Assembly (NCBI RefSeq): GCF_949628265.1
Contig: NC_088786.1
Coordinates: 38,461,681-38,525,680 of the forward strand
DNA length: 64,000 nt
From: Cloeon dipterum
Taxonomy: Eukaryota; Arthropoda; Insecta; Ephemeroptera; Baetidae
Direction of reading: 5' to 3'
Every line of letters starts with the position of its first letter. Positions within the stretch are counted from its first letter, which is position 1. The translations under genes and the position numbers were made by a program. Positions 53,509-64,000 of the stretch are shown piece by piece. The notes beneath the pieces were generated by a model that did not search any database, was not told the DNA's origin, and saw nothing but the letters and a program-made list of their open reading frames with translations.

Positions 53509-56500
53509 GTGAGTCGGCCCCCCGACCCCGACCCACACTCCGCAGGCAATAATTCCGATTGAAAATCATTGCAGCACGAGCGGTTCCTCGAGGAAACCCT
53601 TCTGGAGCCCGAAGTGCTCTTCATCGGGGACTCGCTGATCCGGAACCTGGCCCACACGGACATGTGGAGGCAGCATTTCGTGCCGATGCACTCGCTGAAT
53701 TTCGGCATCGGCGGCGACCAAACGCAGCATGTGCTCTGGAGAGTGCTCAATGGAGAGTTGGAGCACATGAAGCCCAAGGTTTGACAATTTTAAACAGTTT
53801 TAATTTGATAATAAATTAAATTTCAGGTGGTCGTGCTCCTGGTCGGCACGAACAACGTCGGCCACCTGCCGGAAATGATCGTTGAGGGAATTCGGGAGGT
53901 CATCAAAGTGATCCAAAGCAAACAACCTCAGGCCTATCTAGTCTTAATTGTGAGACGGTTTGATTTAATTTAAATTATTGGTTTTTAACCTTTTTTAATT
54001 TGCAGTCGTTACTTCCTCGCGGCCAAAAACCCAATCCTTTGCGGGAGAGAAACGCCAAGGTCAACGAACTCCTCAAAGAACAGCTGGTCGGGCTGGAAAA
54101 AGTGCAGGTCCTGGACGTCAATGAAGGCATTGTTCAGGTACAATATTTTTTCAACTCCGACGAGTGGCGCCAGTGCTCAATTGTTGGTTTATTCTCAGGG
54201 TTCCGAAAAACCCGGGTTTTTTACATTTTGCCCGACCCGCCTGGGTTTTATTGGGGGGTAATATGGGTTTTTTTGGGTTTTTTAAAATTTGCTATTCACT
54301 GCTTTTTTTCAAGAGACGAAGAAATTTAATCCTCATGGCCCGGGACTTGCCAATTTTTCAATGTGCAAAAATGCAGCACTACCTTTACAGCGTTAAAAAA
54401 ACAGCCAAAAAACAATTTTTTTTTTATTTTCCAGCATTTTTTTATTTTTGATACTAAAAATATTGGAGCCTTGGGTAAAATAGTGGGTTTTATTGGGTTT
54501 TTTAGCCTGGTTAAACCCAATAAAACCCGGGTGGGTTTTATCCGGGTGGGGAAAATTCGGAACCCTGTTTATTCTGGGTTTTCTGCAGTAACAGATTTGC
54601 TTAAAACAATTTAAGCATGTTAAAACTATTTTACTCTAATTTTTATTGAGTCTGATGCTGTTTAATGATGGCCACCCCCATTTTATTTGCAATTTCATGG
54701 CTTTTTAACCATAAAATAAATTTATAACGCCTTGAGCCTAATTTGGTTTAGTCAAAAGCGGTAGACTCAAGCTGAAATGATTTTTTTCTAGTGAAAATTT
54801 TTTCCAGAAAGTTAAATTAACATTTTTACGCCGAGAATATACAGTTGCAAGATTTATCCTTTGATTTTTAAGTGAATTCCCTCCTTATTTTCATATTTTG
54901 GTGCAAAAACCTGGCAATTGACGCTTTTCACAAGTCAGAAACTGAATCTGGCCCTTATATTATTAAAGAAAATATTATTGGGGTGGCAATTGGACCTTAA
55001 ATACCCAGAATTTCACGGGGAGACCGAAGAAGTTTGGTTTTTTACTCAACGACCTATAAGAGCCAAGCTATTAATTTTTTAAAGTAAAAAAACTTGATTT
55101 GTGACACTTGCCAACTTTGGTATTTGGGCCTAGGCGGGGCCCTTTGGGCCGGACGGCGTCGATTTGGGTACCAATCAATGCCCCTCAGTGGGGCGCGTCC
55201 GTCCGTGCTCGGTTTTCCAAAATCGGCTCATTTTTTGAATTTTTACGATTTTTTTCAGCCAATTTTTTGATAAAGTCGAAATTTTCAATGATTTTGCCGG
55301 CCATATCGCCGGTCCAGGGCAAAAACATCGCATAAATGGCCTATTTATCGACGCGGAATTCGTCTGGGATCATTTTAAGACCAAATGCGAGCCAATCCGA
55401 TTGAAACCCTAATTTTTAACTTCAAAAAAGGTGATTTTTGCACTTTTTCCATAAGAATTACATGGAAATTCGAAAATTCGTGATTTTTTCTTAACGGAGC
55501 AAACTTAAAGAGTTTAAGCGAATCTATCGCACGCAAATAACCACTGCCAGTCTGGAAAGCAAATTTCAGATTGTCCGCGCCCATAGAAAAATTAAAATTA
55601 ATTTTTTCGGGATTTTGGCTTTGTGATGCGCACAGGTGAAAATGGTGTTATTTTTCTTAAAATTTGGCCGTTCGTTTGATCGTCGACCGCGACCCCTCAT
55701 CTAACAGGTGTTAGATAGGGCTTTGACGTGTGGTACCCTAACTACCTTTTCCAGGGTACCCCGACCTGAGATTCGCTCCCAGGCCGGTTTTTATGATTTT
55801 TGACATTTCAAACTTTTGTGTTCGGGGCCCAGGCGCGACCCTATGGGCCGCACGGTGCCGAATTTGGTACCAATCGATGCCCCTCGGCGAGGCGCGTCTG
55901 CCTGTGTAAATTTTTCCAAAATAAGACCATTTTTAGAATTTTTACGATTTTTTTCCGCAAATTTTTTGAAAAATTCTAAATTTTCAATGAGTTTTGCTTG
56001 TCATTTTTTCGGTCCTGGATATTTATCTGGGAATATTTTTGGACTAAATTTGAGCCATTGGGATCAAAATCCTAATAGGAGATAATTTTTAACTTTAAAA
56101 AACGTGAATTTTGCTCTTTCTCCGGACAAAAGGATAACATGGGAAATCGATTTTTTTCCTAACGGATCAAACATAAAGAGTTTTACCGACTCTATTGCAC
56201 GCAAAGGACCGCTGCCGGTCTGGAAACCGATTTTCAGATTTTTCTCGCCCATAGAAAAATTAAAATTAATTTTTAAAGGATTTTTGGCTTTGCAATGTAC
56301 ACACACATTTATTTTTATTTAAATTCAGCCGGTGGTCCGATCGTCGCCCACGACCCCTCATTGGAAAGGTATCAGACGTGGCTTCGACCTGGGGTATTAA
56401 AAAATAGGGAATTTAAAAAAAATAATACACCAAAATTTTTTTGGAAACAGTGCAGTTTGTGTGACCTATGGCGGCTGTAGGGGGCGGTTGGTAGCTTTTA

Positions 56501-57275
56501 GGTCCACTAGACGCGAAATTTTACGGCGAGTCTAACCAACTTTGGTTGTTTACCCTACGACCCATAGGAGTCGAGCTATTAATATTTAAAGTTTAAAAAA
56601 TGCGATTTGTGACATTTCGAACTTTTGTTTTTGGGGTCCAGGTGGGGTCCAAATGGGCCCGACGGCGCCGATTTTGGTATCAATCGATGCCCCTTGGTTA
56701 AACGCGTCTGTCCGTGTATGGTTTTTCAAAATCGGATAATTTTTCGAATTTTTACGATTTTTTTACTGCTGATTTTTGGAAAAAATGACAAATTTTTAAA
56801 ATAATGGTTTTAATTTTATTAAAATTCGGCCGGTGGTCCGATCGTCGCCCACGACCCCTCATTGGACAGGTCTCGAACGGGGCTTCGACCTGCGGTACCC
56901 TGACGACCTTTTTCAGGGTACCCCGACCTGAGATCCGATCCAAGGCCGGTTTTTAATGCTTTTTTCACTAATTTTGAACAAATTTGGCAATACTCGTTGA
57001 CGATTTTTACCCTTGCCTGTCACCGACCTTCCTCAGGTCACGTGACCTGACAGTTTTTGCTCGTAAATGACAATTTCAAATTTAATTTTCAGGCCGATGG
57101 GAAAATCGACGCGCACGACATGGACGACTACCTGCACCTGACGCCGGAAGGCTACCGCAAGTTCTTTGAGCCGCTGATGGAGTTGCTGACGCAGCTGTTG
57201 ACCGAGGGCGAGGAGGAGGAGCTGGAAGACTGCGAGTCGTCGGGCTCGGCGTGTTCGCCTTTGAAAACTGAGTGA
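53443..57275 (+). CDS. Paf-AHalpha: Platelet-activating factor acetylhydrolase Ib, catalytic alpha subunit (complete, five exons)
   Basis: The five exons join without phase errors into 235 residues, the usual length for this cytosolic SGNH/GDSL hydrolase. The family removes the acetyl group from PAF and, with Lis-1, forms the brain PAF-AH complex linked to dynein and nuclear movement. The four conserved blocks are visible: FIGDSL with nucleophile Ser42, LNFGIGGD with Gly69, VGTNN with Asn99, and DDYLH with Asp187 and His190. All triad residues stand exactly five positions before mammalian Ser47, Asp192 and His195, so the enzyme should be active. LLPRGQKPNPLRERNAKVNE is the family signature before block V. 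The C-terminus ends in an acidic, Glu-rich extension. An in-frame TAG nine bases upstream supports the ATG at 53443. Confidence 0.95.
53575..53778 (+). CDS. Paf-AHalpha: Paf-AHalpha exon 2 (GDSL block)
   Basis: The acceptor ATCATTGCAG precedes HERFLEETLLEPEVLFIGDS, with the nucleophilic serine, then LNFGIGGDQTQHVLWRV. It ends at a codon boundary before GTTTGA. Confidence 0.94.
53827..53949 (+). CDS. Paf-AHalpha: Paf-AHalpha exon 3
   Basis: It follows a 48-nt intron. It encodes VVVLLVGTNNVGHLPEM, with the oxyanion-hole asparagine, and ends QAYLVLI before GTGAGA. Confidence 0.94.
54006..54137 (+). CDS. Paf-AHalpha: Paf-AHalpha exon 4
   Basis: The acceptor TTAATTTGCAG is followed by SLLPRGQKPNPLRERNAKVN and so on to VLDVNEGIVQ. 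The donor is GTACAA. The following intron is 2955 nt and repeat-filled. Confidence 0.94.
54188..54575. mobile_element. hAT-type MITE with 8-bp target duplication
   Basis: The element 54196-54567 starts CAGGGTTCCGAA and ends TTCGGAACCCTG, a perfect 12-bp inverted end. It is flanked by the direct repeat TTTATTCT (54188-54195 and 54568-54575), the 8-bp target duplication expected of hAT elements. The 372-bp body has runs of GGGTTTT and AAAACCC that also pair. It is non-autonomous and sits in Paf-AHalpha intron 4. Confidence 0.92.
55020..57050 (+). repeat. Family H repeats, two to three tandem units in Paf-AHalpha intron 4
   Basis: Units of roughly 650-700 bp share ACCTATAAGAGCCAAGCTAT-like, GGGCCGGACGGCGTCG-like, CCAATCAATGCCCCTC-like, TTTTTACGATTTTTTTC and AGATTTTTCTCGCCCATAGA segments (about 55030-55690, 55740-56400 and 56520-57050). 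Inverted copies lie at 58620-59360 and 62690-63560, with a fragment at 19.3 kb. No known transposon protein is encoded. Confidence 0.8.
57093..57275 (+). CDS. Paf-AHalpha: Paf-AHalpha exon 5 (Asp/His of the triad)
   Basis: The acceptor TTTAATTTTCAG is followed by ADGKIDAHDMDDYLHLTPEG, carrying catalytic Asp187 and His190. An acidic tail follows, ending SPLKTE-stop (TGA 57273-57275). Confidence 0.94.
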   Translation, partial: ADGKIDAHDMDDYLHLTPEGYRKFFEPLMELLTQLLTEGEEEELEDCESSGSACSPLKTE

Positions 57276-57960
57276 TACCGCGTTGGCTGAATTTTGATCT
57301 CGATGCAAAAGAAAGAAAGAAAGAAAAGAAAAGAAATTGGCCGACAGTGCTGCTTATCGAATCGGAGGGAAGAGAGAGAGAGAGAGAGCCTCACTGACAA
57401 GAACTAACAGCTTCTGCGCGCCTTTCAACAATCAGAATGCTGCTGCGTTATTTTGTACCTTTTTTTGAGTGTCGGAAACACGCGCCTTACACCACACACA
57501 CGATATTATTACTTTGGTTTCTCGTCAAGACTGCAGATTATTATTTACGGCTCGGCCACACAGACGCCGGCCCGGTTTTACTTTTCCTAGGGTTGCAGCC
57601 ACGCCCTTTAAATAATTTAACCCTGTACATTCGGAATTTAGGTGATAGCTTCGGTTCTTCGTAGCGCGACCCTTACAATTAGTTGTAGATTGCCTGCCTG
57701 TCTGTAGACAAGAAAAACAAAAGAAAGCACTTTGTTCCTCTTCGTACGCATTATTGTGAATCGGAATTGCACGGTGTCGCAGCTGGTTTCCAACGCACCG
57801 CGCTCTTTCTGCTGGAGAAAAGGAAAGGAAATAATAAACCAATGCCAAAAATGCTTTTTACTCCCTGAGTTGCGAGCGAGAGAGCAGCTGAATTTCTTTC
57901 GTGCTCAAAATCATCATTCCATTTCTGTGTATTTTTGATTGATAACCAAATCAAGAGTAT
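57276..57960 (+). other. Paf-AHalpha: Paf-AHalpha 3' untranslated region
   Basis: GC-moderate unique DNA with AAGAAAGAAAGAAAG and a GA run at about 57368-57388. AATAAA at 57833-57838 is the most likely poly-A signal, giving a 3' UTR of about 570-580 nt. Confidence 0.55.
57833..57838 (+). terminator. Paf-AHalpha: Probable polyadenylation signal of Paf-AHalpha
   Basis: AATAAA 558 nt after the stop codon, at the end of the GC-moderate unique sequence and before AT-rich spacer begins. Confidence 0.5.
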
Positions 57961-59740
57961 GATCTATTTTACTTATAAGAGCTTTGTAAATCGTCGATCG
58001 GCCGTGAGCATAAACTTGTTGCAAAGTCCGCAATGCGTTTTATTTATTTGGCCAAAACACTAACAAAAAAGTTTGAAAATCCACATTTTCTTCTTCATGA
58101 GAAAAATCGATCCGTGAGTCATTTTCAGTTGCTGAAAAACCACTGAATTTTTAAAAAAGAAGTCAATTTGGGCTTATTAAAACGTTGAAAAATTAAAAAT
58201 TACATTAAATTATTTTGAAAGCTGAGGTAAATTGCTAAATAATTCACACCTAATTTTTTAATGATGGAAAAAATTGGAAATAGTGTGAAAACTATGATGT
58301 TATAGAGTTCATATTCACGAAAATTGCAATGTGGATCGCTAAATGAATTTCTGATTAAAAAAAAATTATCTAAAAACCAGACGTATCACAAAAGGGTTAA
58401 GAAATTGGCTTTAAAAATTAGGAAAAATGTAGGCAAATTTAGATATTTAGAAAGATTTCCAATGTAAAAAAAATAATATTTTTTTTCTGCACAAGACTTT
58501 CCCAGCAAACTTCAGCTGGAAAATTATGGCAGAATTTTTTTCTTGTTGCTTATTTTCTAAAAATTTTTACATTTAAATTTTTGTACTAGGCGCCCATAAA
58601 AAAACGTTGACTCTTTTTTGGTAAATCTGTCCAGGGCCCGTTCTCAGGTCGTGCGCGACCTGAGAAAGGTCAGGGACAGGCAAGGGTGAAAAATCGACAG
58701 CAAATAATGAGCTCGAAATTACTGAAAAAAAAACACATTAAAACCAGTCTGGGAGCAGATCTCAGGTCAGCATACCCTGAAAAAGGTAGTTAGGGTACCC
58801 CAGGTTGAAGCCCTTTCTGAGACCTGTTTGATGAGGGGTCGTGATCGATGATCGGATGAATGGCCGAATTTTAATAAAAATTGAACCATTATTTTAAAAA
58901 TTTCATCTTTTTTGACAAATCGGCCGAAAGAAATTCGAAAAATGATCCGATTTTGAAAAACCAAACACGGACAGACGCGTTTAACCAAGGGGCATCGATT
59001 GATACCAAAATAAGCAACATCGGGCCCATAGGACCCCTTCTGGGCCCCGAAAACTAAAGTTCGAAATGTCACAAATCACGTTTTTTTAATTTAAAAATTA
59101 ATTTCTCGGCTCCTATGGGTTGTAGAGTAAAAAACCAAAGTTGGCTAGATTCGCCGTAAAATGCGCTGTTTTAAAAAAAATTAATTTATGAGGGTTTTGC
59201 CGTCCATGATCGGATGAGCTGCCGAATTGTAACAAAAATAAAACCATTTTCGCCTCTCAGTCGCAAAGCCAAAAGAGGTAAAAATTAATTTCAATTTTTC
59301 CATGGGCGCGAAAAATCTGAAAATTGGTTTGTTCTTTTCGTAATTTTTAAACTGTCATTAAATTTGCAAGGCCCTTAAAAGTAGTTCGAATAAGGCACAG
59401 AGGATTTTTATTAATCATAAATTCCGTTTTCTAGAAATATTCAATGAACAGGAATTTTTTAAGATTTTCTTTTCAAATCTAATATTCTAAATATCAAAAG
59501 CAAACGATCGCCATTACCTACAAACTGCAGAGTTTAGTAGTCTTTTGATGAGAGTAGCTTTCCAGATTTATAAATAAATAAATTTAAACGCTGCAAAATA
59601 TGCTAAGAATTTTGGAAAATGATTTTAAATTTATTTAAAATACAAATTTATATTTTAGAACCATTTTTTAATAAAGAAACCTGCATCTTCTTCAATTTAA
59701 AATTTAATAAACTGATAACACAATCCATTGACAAATAATG
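57960..59740. other. Spacer between Paf-AHalpha and the LRR gene
   Basis: AT-rich DNA containing an inverted family H copy at 58620-59360 (GACCTGAGAAAGGTCAGGGA, GGGCCCCGAAAACTAAAGTT). The 101-codon minus frame at 58767-59072 lies within that repeat. No gene. Confidence 0.6.
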
Positions 59741-59748
59741 AAAGGCAA

Positions 59749-60114
59749 TGACGTCACTCACTCACAATTTCGTGCTCTGCTTCCCATTAATAAAGTGACA
59801 CACTTATTGAAAACAGCGCAGAGATAGATCGAGCATCACCATCACCATCACCATGCGCGTGTTATCATATCAGTTATCAGTGCTCGCGGATAATACGAAT
59901 TGCTGATGCACCGGCGCAAAGCAAACGCTCTTCTCATTCTCACAATCAGCACCGACAGCGGCGGCGGCGGCACAGGTGCGGATGTGTAAATTTTTATCTA
60001 AAAGCCGAGCGAGAGAGAGAAGAGCGATAAGCCCGCCCGCCAGCCGCACCTCGTCTCTCTCCGTCAACTCCTCGGCGCAGATTTAATAATTATTCTGTTT
60101 AGCACTTTGCTGCG
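59749..60114 (+). promoter_or_regulatory. Upstream region of the LRR gene
   Basis: TGACGTCA at 59749-59756, a CATCAC repeat at about 59833-59854, and initiator-like TCAGTT (59870) and TCAGTG (59877) lie 230-245 nt before the ATG. A start near 59872 would give a plausible 5' UTR. No TATA box was seen. Confidence 0.38.
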
Positions 60115-60323
60115 ATGCGGAGGCTGTTGTTGTTGCTCTTATTATTTCTGTGGCGGACGGCGGCCGGCGAGGTGCAGAGCACCGCCGCCACGCAGCCGCC
60201 GCCCTCCATATGCGTCGTCTGCAGCTGCACCAGGGCCGCCGGTGGACAGTGGAGCGTCCAGTGCGACAACGAGGACGCCGTCCTCGAGATGACCAGGGGA
60301 CAAGTCTGGCCAGCACAAGTCAG
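60115..60323 (+). CDS. LRR gene exon 1 (signal peptide and Cys cap)
   Basis: The ATG at 60115 is the first in a suitable context and opens directly into the signal peptide. The exon ends CAAGTCAG before GTAGCA, splitting an Arg codon AG|G. Confidence 0.85.
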
Positions 60324-63300
60324 GTAGCAATAATTAAAATTGTTAATCCGGCTTTCGTGCAGAAAAAATCCTACAAATTTGAAAATAATTGCCGGCGGCA
60401 TTTAAAAAATCCAAATTCTTTGAATAATTCTTACATTATTTCATTTTTTAAGAAGCGGCTCAAAGTCGCGTAATGCTTTATTTATATTTATTAAATATAA
60501 ACACATACAAGCTGTGTCTGTAATATTTACGCTGACAAAGCAAGAAGTATAAAATTGTAAAGGCGGATTTGTAGAGCGTATAATATATAAAAACGTCATT
60601 CACGATTACTTACGCGTGATGAGTCGCTTTGTCAATGGTCATAAACCGCAAATTAATCTCTTGCTCGCAGATAAAGAAAAAGAAAAACTCCAGAAAATAA
60701 ATAGGAGCAATTTTAATTTTGTTAATTCTTTATGTCTTCATTTTTGGCGGGAAAATTAAATAAAAAGTGCCACCTGTCGGGGGATTTGAACGGGGGGCCG
60801 GATTCACGCGGGATATTTGAATTTTTTGTGTTTATTAACAGCTGATTAGCGCGGTAATTGTCGAATCGACCGTTAGATGGCACATCAGACTAATAGAAAT
60901 GGAACAAAATGCGCGGGAATGAATTTATTAGGTCGACACGCCCCTTTTTTGACGCCTCTATAATTGGCCGCTGGACTGCATCCTGATTGGCCTCCATTAT
61001 TTCGACGCCATATTGACTTCTGACTGGCGGGAAACCAACTCAGATCGCAACCCAGGCCCCGGTGGGAATTTCGACTGCGCAGAAGGTTTAAATTTGGGTC
61101 ACGCATGCGCAGTGATGAGTTTCAGCCTCCCTGTGAGATGGAGAAGCGATCTAAACATACTGCGCATGCTTCAGATGCGCACAAGTTTACTGCGCAGCTT
61201 CAGAATGCATGTATATTCAAACAACTGTAAAAAAGTTGTGTGTGATATGTGTTGGTTCCCGCTGGTCAAAAGTTAACATGGCGTCGAAATAATGGAGACT
61301 TTCAAGGTGCTTAAATTAACTTTTTATAGTTTGAATTTGAAGCTGCGCAGTAAACTTGTGCGCATCATAAGCATGCGCAGTGTATTCAGATCGCTTCTTC
61401 ACTTCACAATGAGGCTGAAACTCACTACTGCGCATGCGTGGCCCAAATCAAAACCTTCTGCGCAGCCGAAATTCCCATCGGGGGTCCGGATTACGATCTG
61501 CGTTGGTTTCCCGCGTGTCAGAATTCAATATGGCGTCGAAATAACTGAGGCCAATCAGGAGACATTCCAGCGGCCAATCAGAAGCGTAAAAAAGGGGCGT
61601 GCCGACCCAATAATTTCATTCCCACTTATTTTGTTTCATTTCCATCGGCCTGATGTGCCATCTAAACGGTTGATTCGCCAATTACCGGGCTAATCAGCTT
61701 ATAAAAAAGAAATAACACAAAAAATATTCAAATTTTCTACCAGACGCCATGTCTGCGCGTCTCGTGAATCCGGCCCCCGTTGCTGAGCAGTTAAATTACA
61801 CAGCCAAACATCAATTGACACCATCTGTAGGCTGTAGGTGACTTTGAACACCAAATCATGGCTACTTAATAGATTTAAATTTAATTAAATTCAAATAATT
61901 ATCAAGTTATTTAATTCCAGGTCGATTGCGGTGAACCACGCGTCCCTGAAGAGTCTTCCCGACCTGCCGGCGAAGCAGGAAGTGCACACCCTGTCCCTGG
62001 CGTTCAACAGCCTTTCCTCTCTTCCCGACCACGCCTTCAAGGATTTCGACCTGGAGGAGCTGAACATGGACAACAACGTGCTGAAGGACTGGCGGGCGGA
62101 AATCCTGCAGGGAAACAAGAACCTGAAGGTGCTGCAGCTGCGGCGGAACGACCTGCAGCACTTCGACTGGGCCTCCATCGCCGACCTGACGCAGCTCAGG
62201 CACCTCGACCTGCAGGACAACTACGTGGCCAATTTGACGGGACAGCCGCTGGATTTGCACGAACTCAAGGTGTGTTTCATATATGAGGCAGATTCGCGCG
62301 TCATTTATTGATGAAAGAGAACGCCCGCGGCTTCGAGTGTTTGACAAACAAACGCGCGCTTTTGATAAGAAATATATGAGTGTGGATAGAGTGAAACATA
62401 GATATTATCGCGTTCCTAGAAGGAAATTCTAATTTAAACAGTTATACGGAGAGCGGAAAAAATATAAAAAATATAACCAAGATTAAAAATTGGCTTTTTG
62501 AGTAAAAAAAGGAATTTCAACTGTGTCCGTATGTGTTTTTTGTAAATTAAGAAAAATCTCTGACCTGATTTCTTACTGTTGACCTAATTTAGGATTCAAG
62601 TATTTGAAATTAATTAATTCTCAACGAAAATTCCGTTGAAGCAGAAATTGACTAAAGGACCCAAATATTTAGCGCCAGCAAAACCACTAAAATCACTCCG
62701 GGGCCTGATCTCAGGTCGTGCGCAACCTGAGGAAGGTCGGCGACAGGCAAGGGTGAAAAATTATTGCCAAGTATCGCGAAATGCGCTCGAAAAGCGTTAA
62801 TAAACTGCCTGGAGCGAATCTCAGGTCGCGAGGTACCCTGGAAAAGGTCGTTAGGGTACCCCAGGTTGAAGCGCTACTCGATACCTGTCTGATGAGGGGT
62901 CGTGGTCGATGATCGGACGAGCGGCTGAATTTTAACAAAAATAAAACCATTTTCGCCTCACAAAGCCAAAAATCCTTAAAAAATTAATTTTAATTTTTCT
63001 ATGGGAAGAATAAATCTAAAAATCAGTTTCCAGACCGGCAGTGGTCTTGAAAATGTGATGATGTCAGTAAAATCCTTCAATTTTGCTGCGTTTGGAAAAA
63101 AATTGCCAATTTTCGATTATGGAGAAAGCCCAAAAATCACGTTTTTTAAACATCAAAATTTATCTCTTCCTAGGAATTTGATCGGATCAGCTCGTACTTG
63201 GTCTTAAAATGATCCCAGATAAATTTAGTGTAGACTGAGCTGCTTTTTTTAATTTTTGCCCTGACCGGAGATATGGCTGCGGTGAAAGTCATTAAAAATT

Positions 63301-64000
63301 TTAACTTTTTCGAACTTTTGGCAGAAAAAAATTCGCAATAATTCGAAAAATGGTCTGATTTTGGAAAACTAAACACGAGCAAACGCGCCTCATTAAGGGG
63401 CGTCGATTGGTGACCAAAATTAGCGTCATCCGGCCCATAGGGCCCCGCCTGGGCCCCGAAAACCAAAGTTTGAAATGTCACTATTCGCTGTTTTTCGACT
63501 TTAAAAATTAATTACTCGGCTCCTATGGGTCGTAGAATAAAATAACAAAGTTTGCTAGACTCCCCGTCAAATTTTCCGTCTATTAGGTTCCTTTCCTACC
63601 ATCTCCCACCCCCACCACCCCCAAAATCCGCGCTATTTTAATATTTTACTGGTTTTTATTATTTTTAAATTAACCTATGGGCCGGATTTGGTTTCTAACT
63701 TGCAGATATTCATAGTTTTAAGAATTATTTACAAGTAAATCAATATTTCAGTCATTAAACCTGCGCGGCAACGTCTTGGTGGACTTCCCGACGGAAACGT
63801 GCAGCAACCTGGTGCGTCTGGAGCATTTGGACCTGGGCAACAACAAAATTCCCGTCGTGCCTGAGTGCCTGCAGTCGCACCTGGGCGCCCTGCAGTTCCT
63901 GGCCCTGGACGGCAACAAGATCAGCACGGTGGAGGGCGCCGCGTTCACCGGACTGGCCACCCTGCACACCCTCGTCATCAGCAACCTGGCCGACCTGAAA
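60115..64000 (+). CDS. Secreted or membrane-anchored leucine-rich-repeat protein, N-terminal part
   Basis: Three exons (60115-60323, 61921-62269, 63752 to the window end) join in phase for 269 residues. Residues 1-18 are a signal peptide (MRRLLLLLLLFLWRTAAG). A cysteine cluster C33-x2-C36-x-C38-x11-C50 resembles an LRRNT cap. From about residue 84 there are at least six or seven LRRs of the LxxLxLxxN type, for example VHTLSLAFNSLSSLP, LKVLQLRRNDLQHF, LRHLDLQDNYV, LKSLNLRGNVL and LEHLDLGNNKIPVVP. Such extracellular LRR proteins act as adhesion molecules or receptors. Whether a membrane segment follows cannot be seen. I do not recognise a specific orthologue. The gene is cut by the window edge, not by mutation. 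Confidence 0.9.
60793..61780. mobile_element. Family C long foldback element in LRR intron 1
   Basis: GGGGGCCGGATTCACG at the left matches CGTGAATCCGGCCCCC at the right. Inversion extends inward over nearly 490 bp per arm (AACAGCTGATTAGC, ACCGTTAGATGGCACATCAG, GGCACGCCCCTTTTTT and ACGCATGCGCAGTGATGAG each recur inverted). The whole is about 988 bp and non-coding. The copies at 23.9 and 26.7 kb appear to be shortened forms. Confidence 0.88.
61921..62269 (+). CDS. LRR gene exon 2
   Basis: The acceptor TTTAATTCCAG is followed by G, which completes Arg, then SIAVNHASLKSLPDLP and four LRRs. It ends LHELK at a codon boundary before GTGTGT. Confidence 0.9.
62690..63560 (-). repeat. Family H repeat, inverted copy in LRR intron 2
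   Basis: It shares CTGAGGAAGGTCGGCGACAG, GAGGTACCCTGGAAAAGGTC, GATGAGGGGTCGTGGTCG and GGGCCCCGCCTGGGCCCCGA with the intron 4 units of Paf-AHalpha. A 103-codon minus frame (63170-63481) and a 68-codon plus frame are within the repeat. Confidence 0.78.
63752..64000 (+). CDS. LRR gene exon 3 (continues past the window)
   Basis: The acceptor CAATATTTCAG is followed by SLNLRGNVLVDFPTETCSN and three further LRRs. The frame is open to base 64000. Confidence 0.9.

Overview
This is nuclear DNA from an arthropod, most likely an insect. The evidence is AT-rich introns and spacers around GC-rich exons, very short introns (48 to 70 nt) beside long ones, consensus GT-AG splice sites, arthropod-type initiators (TCAGT), and many short inverted-repeat elements and satellites. 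No bacterial, viral or CRISPR-type system was found. Four protein-coding genes can be supported. Everything else is intron, spacer, repeats and GC-rich unique blocks that look regulatory.

Layout. (1) 1-526, plus strand: the last two coding exons of an apolipoprotein-D/Lazarillo-type lipocalin. (2) 4882-13834, minus strand: a complete seven-exon TALE homeobox gene of the PREP/Pknox class, 494 codons as assembled here. It runs from a tiny first coding exon (13795-13834) to an acidic C-terminus, with a candidate alternative 3' exon at 6627-6684. Its five long introns each carry a different tandem-repeat family. The lipocalin and Prep genes are convergent. (3) 13835 to about 51900: a 38-kb stretch without a recognisable protein gene. 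It is a mosaic of MITE-like foldback elements, satellite arrays, older interspersed repeats and GC-rich unique blocks. Several minus-strand exon-like pieces with strong splice sites (51906, 50237-50283, 41483-41510, 34280-34311) could form a long non-coding leader of Prep. (4) 53443-57275, plus strand: a complete five-exon gene for the catalytic alpha subunit of intracellular PAF acetylhydrolase (Ib type, 235 aa) with an intact Ser-Asp-His triad. If the Prep leader is real, Prep and Paf-AHalpha are head to head across the GC-rich block at 51.5-53.4 kb. (5) 60115-64000, plus strand: the 5' part of a secreted or membrane-anchored leucine-rich-repeat protein, three exons, running off the window.

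How they relate: there is no sign that the four genes form a functional cluster. Prep is a nuclear transcription factor that would pair with PBC proteins (Exd/Pbx). Paf-AHalpha would work with Lis-1 in the cytoplasm. The lipocalin and the LRR protein are extracellular or cell-surface types. The most interesting material is structural: satellites specific to single introns, MITEs carrying ready-made CRE, CACGTG and NRF1-like sites, an AGATGGCGC (CTCF-like) word recurring in several otherwise different repeat families, and possible alternative ends of the Prep mRNA.
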